Part shown: positions 36,301 through 47,500 of the stretch, piece after piece
How positions within the stretch are numbered: the first letter of the stretch is position 1
Layout of the letters: each line of letters starts with the position of its first letter
Assembly (NCBI GenBank): GCA_964035795.1
Contig: OZ038325.1
Location: forward strand, 5,027,163-5,091,162
Direction: 5' to 3'
Source: Pterobdella sp. o SKG-2022
Taxonomy: Eukaryota; Annelida; Clitellata; Hirudinida; Piscicolidae
DNA: 64,000 nt
Notes under the pieces: model-generated
What the model saw: the letters and a program-made list of their open reading frames with translations, nothing else
Told to the model about the DNA's origin: nothing
The model's database searches: none
Made by a program: the position numbers and the translations under genes

Positions 36301-39300
36301 CGGACAGATGCATAGTGGACGCTATTTTTATTCTTAGGAGAATGCAGGAAAGCTACCTTGAGAAAAATAGGAAGCTTTTTATTTGTTTTGTTGATTTAGA
36401 GAAGGCTTTTGATCGGGTGCCAAGGAAAGTGATTGAATGAGCACTGAGAAAGAAACTGGACCGGAAAAGTTGGTTCAGGCAGTAATTTCGACGTAAAAAG
36501 GACCAAAAATGCGGGTTCAGGTTGGGTGAACACTCGAAAGAATTTGATGTCAGTGTAGGTGTTCATCAAGGATCGATTCTCTCACCGTTTTTTTTTTCAA
36601 TAGTGCTTGACATATTGTCTGAAGACGGAAGAAAAGGCACTTTATATGAACTGCTTTATGCAGATGATTTGGCCTTGATGGCAGGGAATATTCGTTTGAA
36701 AGCAGCTTTTGAAGGAGAAGGATTGAAGGTTAATTATGGTAAGAAAAAAGTCATGGATAGTGGTAGTGGGGTTGTTGTCTTGGCTAAGATTGATCCATGT
36801 GGTGTGTGTGGCTAGAGGGCTAAGGTAAATTGTGTGAGGTGCAAGACATGTAAAAAGTGGGTTCATGCGCGGTGTACTAGGGTAAAGAGAGTTTCTTGTA
36901 GGATGAATTAAAATTTTGAATGTAGGGTTTGTATTAATGGTTCAAATGAAGAATGTAATAATGTTTCAAAAAGTTGTTTGAGTGAGTTGGAGAGGTTGAA
37001 TAGTTCTTATTATCTACGGGATAATATGAATGGTGGAGGAGGAAGTGAGCTAGCTGTTACACGCAGGATAGGGCTGGACTGGAAAGCATTCAACATTATG
37101 TCTTCTATATTATGTGGTAAAAGACACACATGGAATATCAAAGGACAATTTTATAGGACATGTGTGAGACCTGTCATGACATATGCCTCAAAAACTTGAG
37201 TGGTAAGGTTCGTTGAAAAGAGTATTTTGAGAAGAGCAGAAAAACGGATGCTTCGAATGATGTGTGGTGTGCAGCCAGCTGATGGTGTGAGCAAAAAAGA
37301 GTTGATTGTTAGCTTGGGATTGGTTAGTACGATCGTTGAAGTGGTGAGGCAAGGGAGTTCGAGATGGCTGGGTCATGTAGTAAGGAAAAAGGATGATGAT
37401 TGTTAAGCAGTCGTGGAGGTTTGAAGTTGAAGGCAGTAGAGGAAGGGGAAGGCCAAGGTTAGCTTGGAAAAATATGATGAAAAACCTTGGTCGTTGGCTT
37501 AGGGTAGGTCTCGAAGATGACTATGACAGGGTGAAATAGAGACAGAGATTTGGGTCATGTAAAGAAGTCAATGACCCCTTGGGAAAGGGAAAGATGTGCG
37601 ACTATAATAGAATGATATCGATCCAAATTAGGGCTCATTTCTGTTGATTCTCTGTTATAACTTAAATGAAATATATTCATTTTTATGAATATTGATAACT
37701 ATTATTACTCAAATTCCATTATTTTCGTTTGGAATAAAATTTTTTTTGCATCTCATCTTGCACACAGTTATTGGAATATGCCAGATCAGCCATGCTCTTT
37801 TCCGACTCCAAGGTTTATTAGCCATTTTATTATTATTATTATAGTTCTGAGTTTGACGTTGAACTGCACCGAACATAGCGTCTCCAAATTGAGACTGCTT
37901 TTATGTTATAACCTGGATACCAGTAGACTTACCAGGTATCGACACTGATTTTCTGGTATCGTCGTCACCTGGCTTGGCGGATAATTTTTTTTTTGGTTGA
38001 CAACGGCAAAGCAAAATGCTCAAGTGTGGGAATGGTTGATTTTGAATTCGATAATTTCAAGTTGGACGTTAGTTCGGAATAACAGCTTATAAGAATTTGT
38101 TCCAAATAAATGGCTTTCTTCATAAATTACTCTATAAAAGTATCAATAATCTAGGCTTACTGCTTTCAATCTCAATTACTGGGATATGTACAACAGTATA
38201 ATCTAATTAGATTAATAATAATTATTATTAAGGTCTGTTATGCCCACTGGCGCAAAGGACAGCAACAAAAAGTTTCCTCACATTTCTGTTATGAGCCTGC
38301 TTGGTAATGTTGCCCAAGTGTGTTTTATTTCCTTAAGCTCTGCTTCTACTGTGCAACGCTATGTTGTTTTTGAGCGGTCTCATTTTCCCCCTTTGGTGTC
38401 CAATTAAGAGCTGTTTGAACTATGGAACTTTCTTCTCTTTACAAGACATAACTAATACATGGGTTGATAATGGTAGACATGTATTCTGGTGTTGTTGGTG
38501 TACTGAGAGGATTTCCGTACAATTTTCAGGCTTCAAAACCGTTTCTTGCTTCCATTTTAATATTTAAAGAATTTCATTTTTGTTATTACTAAAACAGGCG
38601 AGGAGAAGCTAGACGCTTTCCACTGACGTCTTCTTCGAAGGGTCATAGGCGTTTTATGCCCAGAAAAAATCCCTAATGAAGAACTGTATTGCAAAACTAG
38701 CCAAATAAAACTCAGCTCCACAATAAGAAACAGAAGACTCACCTTACTAGGGTCATACTAAGACTGAGTCCAGACTCGCCTGCGCAAACATCAATGAAAG
38801 CATACTTCCAAGCTCCAAGCAAACCAACCCGAGGCTGACCAAAAACTACAATAGTGTCTGTTCTACAAAATGACCTCAAATCTCTCAATATTAATTTTAA
38901 TAAACTGGAAGATTTGCATAAAATAAGAACAACTGCCACTGACAAAAAACAATGGAAAAAGCTTATTGGCAATTGACAATATTCTTAACTATGTTTTTTT
39001 TTTCAAAAAAATGATAGTTGAATCGTAATAATTTTGGTTATTTATGTTAAGCTGTCTTTTCTATCTTTGGGGAAAGGTTATCTGCAAAAGAGTGTCTGTC
39101 AGTTCATACCATCCTTTTCACTTTATTTTAGCTTTGTATGTTGACTAAGCCTAGCTTGCAACTTAACACCATTTTCATCCATTCTTCTTTATGACTCTTA
39201 CATTGCCTGTGTTAGCACTTCCAACTTTTGAGTTTAGATCACCTATGTCAGCTAGTATGTCGTGTTGAGGTATGATTTCTACTTCCGCTTGTAGCTGTTT

Positions 39301-42300
39301 GTAGAATAAGTCTTCTTTGATATTAGTCAGGCTGCATTGCAGGATAGTCATGTTAACATGCTTTTTTCATTCTACCTCAATAAGTCTGCTACACAGGTTT
39401 CCACTCTAGCATATGCTTCTTTGTTCTTTTTTTAGGATTATAGCTACACCTTCTAGGTGTCGGCTATACTTTCAGCCAAAATATAAAACTGTTTATCCGT
39501 AGATGTTTTTATTTCAACAGTTTTTTCCATCTGTTCGACCTAGGATATGCAGTTTGTGTTTTCTCATTTCTGCAGTGATCTGTGCCAGTCTTCCTGGTTC
39601 AAACATTGTCTTGACGTTCATTACCAATATAACGAGATGAAGACTCTAGACATGATGATATCAGTATTTACTATGTGATCAACTATTTCTCATCTAGGTG
39701 GACACCAACATAGTCACCTGGAATCGCATCATTTTGCTCCATGGTTAGACTATCCATTTATTAATTCATTTGATGAGTTATGATAAGGTTGTAGTAATCG
39801 GATATTTTAAATTTTTAATGAATTTGTATCCATAAAATCATCATTTTTGGAGAAATAAACGATAAGCTATTGAAAATGAAAAGATACATTTGATGTTTCT
39901 TGAAGATTATATCCATCTATCCTATCCATTCATCTTCATATTTTTTTTTTCTATTTAGTAATCTAGCTATCCACCAACCTGTTTTTTTTATTTATTTTTC
40001 TACCTACTCACTTATCTAATTTTTCGTTATCATCTATTTATTTATATCATTATTTATCTACCTACAGGACCACCAGGCACAGGTAAGACCTCTTTGTGTA
40101 GGGCTTTGGCTCATAAGCTCTCCATCATGATGTCTAATAGGTGATTATTCTTTTTATATTCATTTTCAATCAATAAATTTAACCATTTTTTGCCTCTGAG
40201 AATATTGAATTACTCTGTAACTTGCGTTGAATCATCTTAAGAACTATTATACATTGTTGAATTTAGCAATTTCAGATTAAATAAAAGATTTAACTTGTGA
40301 ATAGATAAAAGGGTAACATTTTTTGAAGGTAAGGGACTGAGACTAAATAGACAAAAGAGTAAAATCATGGCACCCAGACACCATATTGATAGAATAAAAA
40401 ATGGTGTTAATTCATGTAATGCTTATTATAATATCGTAGAATAAAACTCCATTTCATGTATTGGTCTTGAAAATGTGGTTATAGTTCAATACAATTAAGA
40501 ACGTGATTATAGAGGCATGAACTTCAAGAGTTTTTAGGTCATACTACAGGGGTTTTCAATTGACTAATAAATGATTGAAATTAACTACCAAGAAGGTTGT
40601 TTCATGAGGTAAAGTCTGTTTCATAAAAAATTTTCTTTTTTGAGTTCACAAGATTTCCCTGGAACAACCATCAGTGAATTGGCTAATCTCAGTTTCCACT
40701 TTTCCAGAGTGCTTGATAGCGTTTCAATTTTTGAAATAAGTCGTTAAGCATATCTTTTATCAAGGGTTTATGCTATTTGCACTATAACTTGCTTTCCATG
40801 TCGAGAAACAACTTGGTGCTTATTTACAACTCTAGATGGCCCACAAGCCTTAAAATTCTTCATGGTCTCTAGTACTTTCTCTTTCTCATTTCTAGCAAGT
40901 CTCCACGTGAAAATTCACTACATCATGAATTTTGCTAATTCATAATAGCCTTCTGAGAATCTGTGTCATCTAGAAATTCTTAAAGAAAGTTAATGGAGAT
41001 GAAAACATCTTCATCATGGCTCCATAAAAATGCAGTGGTAAGAAAGTTGTGTTCTTTGGAAGGTGGACTCGAAGACTACGGAGTGTTTAACATGGCGACA
41101 AACAAGCTTCATGGTTGTCATAAATGTAAGAAACAGCTGACTTGAAAAAGCTCATTTACTGTTGAGGAATACGGGTTATAAAACGTTTGATAAGGGTCAT
41201 TATCGTTTCGTTGATAGTACAGCAAACTAATTATGAATTTTATTATTAAAAAGTATCAAAATTTTATCCATTATTACCACTGTAATCCCAAAACGATATA
41301 AATCAATTCACAAAAGGCTTCATAAAGTTAATAAATGTTCAATTCAAATCGTTTTAGTATTAAGCAAATTAAGTCATTCTTTATCGTTATTGCCATTATA
41401 ATAATTACGGATATCTTCTAAAGTGCTACACCTTCTGTACAAGAATACGGATTATATAAAATATAAACTGGATGATACAATTTTCACTAGTTACAATAAT
41501 TTTAGAAAACTAATAAATTTTATTAAGTTACAAAGCTTTTCGTTAACTAAGTAACATTTTCAAGAATGAAAAATTAACGAGAAGCTTTGTATCTTAATAA
41601 AAATCATTAGTGTTCATAAATTTACTCAAAATAAAGATCGTTATTGTTTTTATAGGTACAGAGTGAGTCAATTATATGAGGTCAACAGTCACTCCCTCTT
41701 TTCTAAATGGTTCTCTGAGGTCATTAAAATAATATTTTTTTTGCTCAAGCCAAATTAAAGAATCACTAAAAATTATGTATTTCCATTAAGAACAGTGAAA
41801 CCATCAAGTGCTCAGTAATTAATAATAATATAGACGGTGAAAATGACAACTACAATTGCGAGAAAGATTGTAGTGGCGTTAACTCCAAAGGTTTCTTCGT
41901 CACGAGTGATATAATCTACAACAAATAGAATAGCAATATAAACTACAGAATAAGAAATAAAATCAGTTATGATACCAACAATATTAGCGAATTATAAAGC
42001 TTCATGCATTGATTAACAGAAAATATTTTTATAAATTTTTATATATTTTTCTATAATAATCATGTGTTTTGAGAATAACAATATTAATGAAAATTTATAA
42101 CTGCTTCAATGGACAATGTAACAAATATTTCAACCAAAAAAAAGTTAATTAGCAAACAAATAGTAGTATCATTTATTAGCAACAGCAAAATAGGTAAAAC
42201 ATCAATGACTTTTAGAGTGGCAAGCTAGTGATGAGGATGTTTCAAAGGGTGGGAGAGATGGTCTTGGACCCCGATGTGCTTATTTTTGTTCTCATTGATG

Positions 42301-45300
42301 AGGTACCACTTGATTTTTCTATCATTATTTTAGTTTCGGTTTTTATCAGTTCCTTCATAATTATTATTTGGCTAACATTTTGTGAGTTCACAATATTGTG
42401 GTAGGGTGTGTTTTCCATCACTTCAGTTTTTTCGCAATGTTAAACATTTCTTGCAGATATAAAATAAATTTTGTTGTAAAAAGGTTCATTTAGCTGCATA
42501 TTAATTTTTTTGTTTAATACGATGAAATATGTGCTATGTGGTGGAAGCAAGGGAATTCTCCATCTGCTCCAAAAATTCTCTATGACTATAAACAATAGCC
42601 TTCAGTCTTCAGTGGCTCTTCAATGGAAAAAGGCTGCTAAGAATACTTGGGCTTTTTTTATTCTTCAAATTCTTTTGGAAGGTGTTTGTTGAAAGTCAGT
42701 AAAGAGGGCTAATAGAAGAACGAAATATAAAAGTTCACTGAGTTTCCAGCATCTTTCCTCATCATATGTTGCTACCACAGTCTCTTGTGTGCAATACATT
42801 ACTAATGTAGGAACTTCTCCATCTGCTTCTTAGTTCTAAGGATAAATTAAAATCATTCATAAACACTGAGTAAAAATTAAAATAAACTTTCATGCAATTG
42901 AAAAAAACTGCAGGTGGAGAGTTTAAGTGGCTCAAGGAGTAGGTTGGGGTCTAATGAGCCTTCAGAAACCATCAGAGTGGTTAATGCTCTGCTTACCCAA
43001 CTTGACTCTCTTAAAAAGTTTTTTCACTTTTTTTATTGAGAAGAATCTTTTCGATGTATTTTCTATATCACTAATGTGTTACATTACTTACCTGATGAGG
43101 ACATAGAAAATATATTGAAAAGTTTAGTTTGGAAACAACTTCAAATATTATCGTGCATTATCACGTTTCAAATTTTTTTCTTATTTTGTTCAAAAATACA
43201 TAACATTTGTTAGGATTTTAGAGACATTATTAGCATTATATTGATGTCGATTACTGTTATTTATAATTCCTATACACTTCAATATTTCAAAATAATTTCT
43301 ACAGATACAACAATGTAATAGTAATAGCTACCTCGAACCTCAGCAAAAACATTGACCCTGCCTTTATAGGTGCATCTTTCAGATGTGTAGATGATCAATC
43401 ATATTACAATAAACTATATTAGTATCCAATATAGTTTTAAGAGTATTCAACACTTCAACGTTGATTTATGAATTTTAGTACATTCATAAGCAAAATCAGC
43501 TTGAATTCTCAACATTTGAAAACTAGCCTACATTTCTAGGTTCATATTATACAATGTCAGTGTCAATCTTTTTTGGCTTGATTTATGGTTTAAAAGGAGT
43601 ATAAAAACTGAAAAAAAATCAAAAAATCCATTATTACCAAGATGTTAAGCTCTGAGGTGGATGAACCTTTTATGTTATTGCATTTCTTCTGCACTCATTC
43701 TCTGAACCTGCTGCATCCTTTTTTATACTATGAACAAAATTCTTTTTATGAATCTCAACGATCATCTGAAGTTTTATCTTTTTCATTTATTGTTTTATTT
43801 TATTTGATTAAAGCTTGGAAAAAATAAGAAAACTTGATCTGCCAAGTCTCTCAGTTTCAAAATCTTGGTCTGAGAACAAACCTATTTTTGGGATGAGAAT
43901 GAGTGGGAACCTTGAAGTCACCAACCACTAGTCTATGTTGTGCTGCACACTGTTTTTCAATACTTACTTTCATTTAGAGATCATTACGTTAAAAAACGTT
44001 TTTCTTATTAAAGGACATAAAATAAATACATATAAAAGCTTTCTTAGTTACTCTCAGATCTTTATAAATTATTATATCATTCACATCAGATCGAGTAGAT
44101 ATATCTCAGTTCATAGGGAACCCGGGTCAGTTTGCCATCTATAACATCCTCCATTCCTGCATTTGCGAGCTTGCCAAGGTATTTGCTATTATTATTTTGG
44201 TTTTATTAGTGTTGATGTAGTTTTTTGTTTTCAAGCTAAGAATGAAGGCTTTTTTAGTCAGATATTAATTAATGTTTGAAAAGGAAGATAAGGCGATGAA
44301 CAGAGGAAACTATAGAAAATAAAATCCTTGAAACATTCAATAAAGGTTATTAAAGAAGAAATCAGAAAACAGGTAAGCATTGAATTGGTGCATTATGGGT
44401 TTGTGCCAGTTAGAGATATCATCATAAAGGCAAATGTATATTTTGCTTGGTCTAGAAAAACTGATAGCGTTCAGAGAGGTTCTTAAATGGTCTTTGAGGA
44501 AGCTTGTGATAATGGAGTGCTTAATGAAGACGGTTATGGTTATATATTCTGTAATGAGGATTACAGTTTGAATAAATAACATGTTGGCATTAAGATTTAG
44601 TTTGTCTTGGAAATCACAGTATGCTGACAAATTAATTAAATTTTGTATAGCTCCTTCTATGTTGCAACATTCAGAGATAGCTATTATCATTTCTTACAGG
44701 CTTACTCCCAGTAATGTTCTGGTTGTATTGGTGCATTTGCTTAGTTAATTTTTATACCTCTACAAATTTAGAATCAATTTTCTTGGAAACCTCTTTTTCA
44801 GTTTCGTTTCGGGTTAAATGAACAGCAAGATTTGGATGCATGCTTAGTGACTTTAAACTTCTCTTTTCTCATCTGCCTTCTATTCTCTGAAGCATTTGAG
44901 CTTATGAGAAACACCTTTTTTAACATTGGTTCTATATTTAGATAAAGTCTTCACTGGGTATCAGAGGGAAAGAAGAATCGAAGCTGCCAAAAAATACAAC
45001 ATAGTGTTGGGCAGTAGCAGCAGAGTTTAAAGGAATGAAGCAAATTTGGGGCGCCATCATCAAGATGACCTAAAATAACTTCGCGGAAACTGTTGCTGCT
45101 CTATACGCCAGTGCGCATAACATGCTTTAATAATATTCATATTAGATTAAACTGCTGTAGGCGTCCGAGTAGCTGGGGTATACAGCAGTCGACTAATGAA
45201 AGCCATTTTTAGTCGGGAAAAAGTTTTCATAGAACTGCCAGCCCAAGCTAACGTCCAACTTGGAACTATCGGATTTAAAGAACCGCCGTTTCCACACGGG

Positions 45301-46681
45301 CAGTTTGCCTTGCCGTTGTCAATAAAGAATGATCCTCCGCCAAGCCAAATAACAACGATACCAGGATATCAGTTTGTCGATACCTGTTACCGAAGTCTAC
45401 TGTTATCCAGGTTATTACAGGAAAGCAGTCTCAAATTGATAATAATTATATTATTACCAAGTATAACATCACTTAGTATGTAAATTTATTTAGGAATATT
45501 TACATATTCATTTTCTACCTGCCCATTTGCCACCATACGATACAGAGAGGTGTGATAGTGAGAGGAGAGACGGATGCCTGTTTGATGAGTCTCAACAACC
45601 TGCAACTTTCCCTCAGATTCAACTCTGATCAACAGCGTCTTAGTCCCTCTTGCCAACGACTACTCGCCATCTCTCAGTGTGTTTCCTGTTTTAGTGTTTT
45701 AGGGTTTTTTAGAGGCTCAAATGATTCAATACCAGAAACATTGCTCAGCGTAACGACTAGCCTTCCCATTTATTTTTTAGCCTTAATAAATGGAAAGTTT
45801 GTATAATTTTTATATTTATGACAGGATAACGCCGATGATTTTATATTTACATTTAATTTGGAAATCATGAGTAATAACATGAAATAGTAGTTGCTTGTTA
45901 TTCTGATATAATGTGGTTAAGAGTAGACTCTGGTAGCAGATTTCGACAGACTGATATTCTGGTATAATTTTCATTTGCCTTGAAGTATGATCTCAATTAC
46001 AATAGCAAGGAAAACTGTTAAAGTGTGAGAACGTTTAATCTTGGTTTCAATGATTTAACGTTGAACGTTACTCGATCCGTCAGTTTATTAAGTTTTGTTT
46101 CAAATGAATTGATTTATTTTAAATTACATTATATATACAAATGTATGTTATGATACAATGTATTTTCAATAATCTAGGCTGAGTGCCCTGTTTCTTAGTT
46201 ATTAGAACCGCAGTATGGTCTTATATTTGCTCACAACCCCCTAGGATGGCCAAAGGTTTGAGTGGCAGGTCATTGAGGAAGCTGCCCTTTTTGGCCCATG
46301 CCATGTATTTGCAGGTTTTTTTGTTGCTACACTTATTAGCTTTTTAGTGTTATTCCTAGATATATTCATTATTTTTGTGGAATAATATGAGTAATGTTAG
46401 CCTGAAACTAAATTAGTTTAAAAATTTCAAAACTTTTGGATGGGGTATCTGTTTTTATTAAAGAAACTATAAGCTTAATGAAAAAATTGTTCAATGACTT
46501 TTTTATGATATGAGCGGGTTTATAGGTTCCAGGCAGTGACCACATTCCGCCTGATCTTATCAGACACTTCAAAGGTGTGCTTCTCAAAAATTCTACTATC
46601 GTTTCTGTTCAAAGTACATGGAAAAACACCAATATAGTTATTTTCTCTGAAAATATAACGGACAAGAGTGACTGCAACTAA
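33371..46681 (+). CDS. TRIP13: TRIP13 / PCH2, AAA+ HORMA-domain remodeller
   Basis: Exons that keep phase: 33371-33456, 33537-33708, 35785-35949 (or -35953), 39698-39743, 40068-40140, 41656-41719, 42216-42302, 42914-43017, 43305-43369, 44090-44178, 45546-45676, 46245-46314. The N-terminal domain shows 'IRNCLISELKG', 'NEILTSNVSQVLVV' and 'LHGLWNSLTYDGSVKED'. The AAA+ core has 'VDTNIVTWNRIILLHG', Walker A 'GPPGTGKTSLCRALA', 'EVNSHSLFSKWFSESGKL', Walker B 'VLIFVLIDE', sensor 'VIVIATSN' and 'FIDRVDISQFIGNP'; sensor 2 is 'GLSGRSLRKLPFLAHAMYLQ'. The family unfolds HORMA proteins such as MAD2 and meiotic HORMADs. A short exon expected between 35954 and 39697 (the LLxYxxTxLxFSD segment) was not found. 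A frame from 46526 runs 51 codons to TAA at 46681 but does not resemble the usual C-terminus. Introns are full of LINE debris. Confidence 0.93.
34082..35180 (+). pseudogene. C-rich LINE fragment with a 2A-like motif
   Basis: The first frame (34082-34441) ends 'AQVLLAGDVERNP' and then hits TGA exactly where a 2A-like ribosome-skipping motif (DVExNPGP) would have Gly. Such motifs are known near the start of ORFs in several non-LTR retrotransposon clades. A second frame (34687-35166) contains 'HSSLHKNITSLISKCNH', 'LSLPTLIHQIKHLIQLYKKQ' and 'KLKEHLKADWVHKKKSHVL'. This resembles the linker between endonuclease and RT in jockey/CR1-like LINEs. The segment is C-rich on + (about 34.3-35.2 kb), unlike its AT-rich host. 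No RT follows. It lies in the TRIP13 intron between 33708 and 35785. Confidence 0.6.
36187..37600 (+). pseudogene. LINE relic with RT palm, zinc finger and C-terminal tail
   Basis: In order on the + strand: 'IVDAIFILRRMQESYLEKN', 'FICFVDLEKAFDRVPRKV' (RT motif A), 'GVHQGSILSPFFF' (B) and 'YELLYADDLALMAG' (C, catalytic YADD, 36645-36690). A Cys-rich finger follows: CGVCG, then 'VNCVRCKTCKKWVHARCTRV' and FECRVC (36795-36930). Then come 'RRIGLDWKAFNIM', 'YRTCVRPVMTYAS' and 'LRRAEKRMLRMMCGVQPADG', and the tail 'SRGRGRPRLAWKNMMKNL', ending near 'gggaaagggaaagatg'. At least five in-frame stops make it dead. The endonuclease half is absent here and is represented by the copy at 10290. It lies in the large TRIP13 intron. 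Confidence 0.9.
37835..38225 (-). repeat. Family A dispersed element, near full-length
   Basis: Reverse-oriented copy of the element at 45143 and 56740. Shared blocks: gagtttgacgttgaactgca at the left end, 'aacctggata' with 'ccagtagact', 'ggtatcg', 'cacctggcttggcggat', 'aaatggctttc', 'aagttggacgttag' and 'gtacaacagtataatctaat' at the right end. Length is about 390 bp, with no coding capacity. Confidence 0.8.
38690..38985 (+). pseudogene. 3' end of another LINE family
   Basis: The + strand reads 'QANQPEADQKL' in one frame and 'SKPTRG' followed by 'PKTT' in the next, then 'NDLKSLNINFNKLEDL' and 'TTATDKKQWKKLIGN' before the stop. This is the (R/P)RGRPKTTW...NDL...L...A.DR.xW..LI tail common to endonuclease-type LINEs. 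Frameshifts break it. The family differs from the 36.2-kb copy, whose tail is GRGRPRLAWK. It is in the TRIP13 intron. Confidence 0.6.
39050..39660 (-). pseudogene. LINE AP-endonuclease domain fragment (minus strand)
   Basis: Read on the minus strand, from high to low coordinates: 'NVKTMFEPGRLAQITAEMRK' with 'HKLHILG', then 'HLEGVAIILKKEQ', 'SSRLIEVE'-like residues, 'FYKQLQAEVEIIPQHDILA' and 'DIGDLNSKVGSANTG'. The last is the GDLNAKVG block of EEP endonucleases in non-LTR elements. Stops and frameshifts occur. The fragment ends about 40 bp before TRIP13 exon 39698-39743 and is antisense to it. Confidence 0.75.
40765..40900 (-). pseudogene. LINE RT N-terminal fragment (minus strand)
   Basis: The minus frame reads 'KEKVLETMKNFKACGPSRVV' and 'NKHQVVSRHGKQVIVQIA', the same pre-RT segment as the fragment at 24640. 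It lies in the TRIP13 intron between 40140 and 41656, antisense to the gene, with further broken LINE sequence on both sides. Confidence 0.7.
41509..41611. mobile_element. Palindromic MITE-like element
   Basis: Inverted arms of about 38 bp: left 'actaataaattttattaag' with 'ttacaaagcttttcgttaa', right 'ttaacgagaagctttgtatc' with 'ttaataaaaatcattagt'. The spacer is about 26 bp. The 'gaagctt' core is shared with the palindrome at 54675, which suggests related families. It lies 45 bp upstream of TRIP13 exon 41656-41719, so it sits close to that exon's acceptor. Confidence 0.75.
44330..44700 (+). pseudogene. Possible LINE RT fragment
   Basis: The + frame near 44350 reads 'EEIRKQVSIELVHYGFVPVR', resembling the VSIDEMQYGFMPGRGTTDAIF segment before RT motif A in endonuclease-type LINEs. 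After that the frame decays. It lies in a TRIP13 intron. Confidence 0.4.
45143..45475 (+). repeat. Family A dispersed element, best-preserved copy
   Basis: This is the most complete plus-oriented copy. It contains the 'aaactgctgtaggcg' start, 'agcagtcgac', 'gccagcccaagctaacgtcc', the GC-richer centre 'ccacacgggcagtttgcctt' and 'ccgccaagccaaataac', then 'ataccaggatatcag', 'gttaccgaagtctactgtta' and 'tattacaggaaagcagtctc'. An open frame happens to cross it, but copies elsewhere do not preserve that frame, so it is non-coding. It lies in the TRIP13 intron just before exon 45546. About 400 bp downstream (45900-46120) further similar fragments occur. Confidence 0.8.
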
Positions 46682-46805
46682 AGGAGAACATTTTTACATC
46701 ATTGTAGGTAGTTTTTCTCATAAAGAGTATTACCTTTGAACCACTTCTCCAACGCCTGCAGAAATGTTGGTCTGACGATAAGCATATCAAAAACTAAACT
46801 ACTCT

Positions 46806-47220
46806 AATATTATTTGAATAACTTTTTTTTCGATAAGTACAACCTTATCATAAATCATTAGTAGTAAACTATTGTGAAGGTAGGTGATTATAAAGAATTT
46901 TAAACATAGATAGGAAAGAACAATTAAGGAAGACCGCATTTTGTAAAGTAACTATTATGTAATTATGTGATATTGTGAATGAGTAAAGTTAATTATTATA
47001 TGAATATTCTTATTTTAATCTAAAACGATTTCATTGAGAGATTGCTCTGTGTCCCTATATTGATTGATTTTTGTACTCTCTTCATTAGGGGGTCCCACGT
47101 ACTTGATTTGACTGTTGATTGTGGGTCCCACGTACTTGATTTGACTGTTGATTGTGGGTCCCACGTACTTGATTTGACTGTTGATTGTGGGTCATTGTAG
47201 CCCTTTTCTATTGAATCATT
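46806..47220 (-). repeat. Penelope-like pseudo-LTR, copy 2 (with 33-bp triplication)
   Basis: Nearly identical to 47943-48350 over about 330 bp: 'cgataagtacaaccttatca', 'aagaattttaaacatagata', 'gaacaattaaggaagac' and 'gtagcccttttctattgaat'. Inside, at 47091-47189, a 33-bp unit beginning ggtcccacgt is repeated three times in tandem. The other copy has it once. Confidence 0.85.
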
Positions 47221-47281
47221 CTTTTTGATTTCAAGGCTCTCCCTAATAAGTAGGTCCTTCTACTATTTGTTTTTTTTTTCA

Positions 47282-47500
47282 TTATGTTTTTATTATCGTG
47301 GGTGATTCCCAGCATATTGTTCCTGTGTTGCAGATTCGTGCGTGTTTCGAAATGTCACTTATATTTTCATCTTGTTTGGTGGATTCTACATCTTTTTTAT
47401 GTTGAAACATCCTGGTGTCAATATTCACCCTTGTCTGTCTAATATAAGCCTTATTTGGGTCAAAAGGACAATGTATTTTGTATACACCTTTTTTTTGCAT
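47282..47500 (-). pseudogene. GIY-YIG endonuclease domain of the Penelope-like element
   Basis: A 72-codon frame reads 'GVYKIHCPF', 'KAYIRQTRVNIDTRMFQHKK' and 'ISKHARICNTGTICWE'. It has the GIY-type strand (GVYKI), the YIG-type strand (YIxQT, with Arg instead of the usual Gly), the Arg on the following helix and the downstream His. These are the core residues of the nuclease found at the C-terminus of Penelope-like elements. It is detached from any RT and the frame closes at both ends, so it is a relic. Confidence 0.75.

Noticed and set aside
38240..38420. Possible missing TRIP13 exon (frame giving ...LLLLCNAMLFLSG)
   Set aside because: It resembles the expected LLxYxxTxLxFSD segment only loosely and its donor leaves the wrong phase for the exon at 39698.
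42510..42692. 60-residue plus frame in a TRIP13 intron
   Set aside because: No motif, and it does not match TRIP13 or any LINE segment I can name.
45196..45483. 95-residue plus frame that looks protein-like (PAQANVQLGTIGFKEPP...)
   Set aside because: It lies wholly in a family A repeat, and other copies do not keep the frame.
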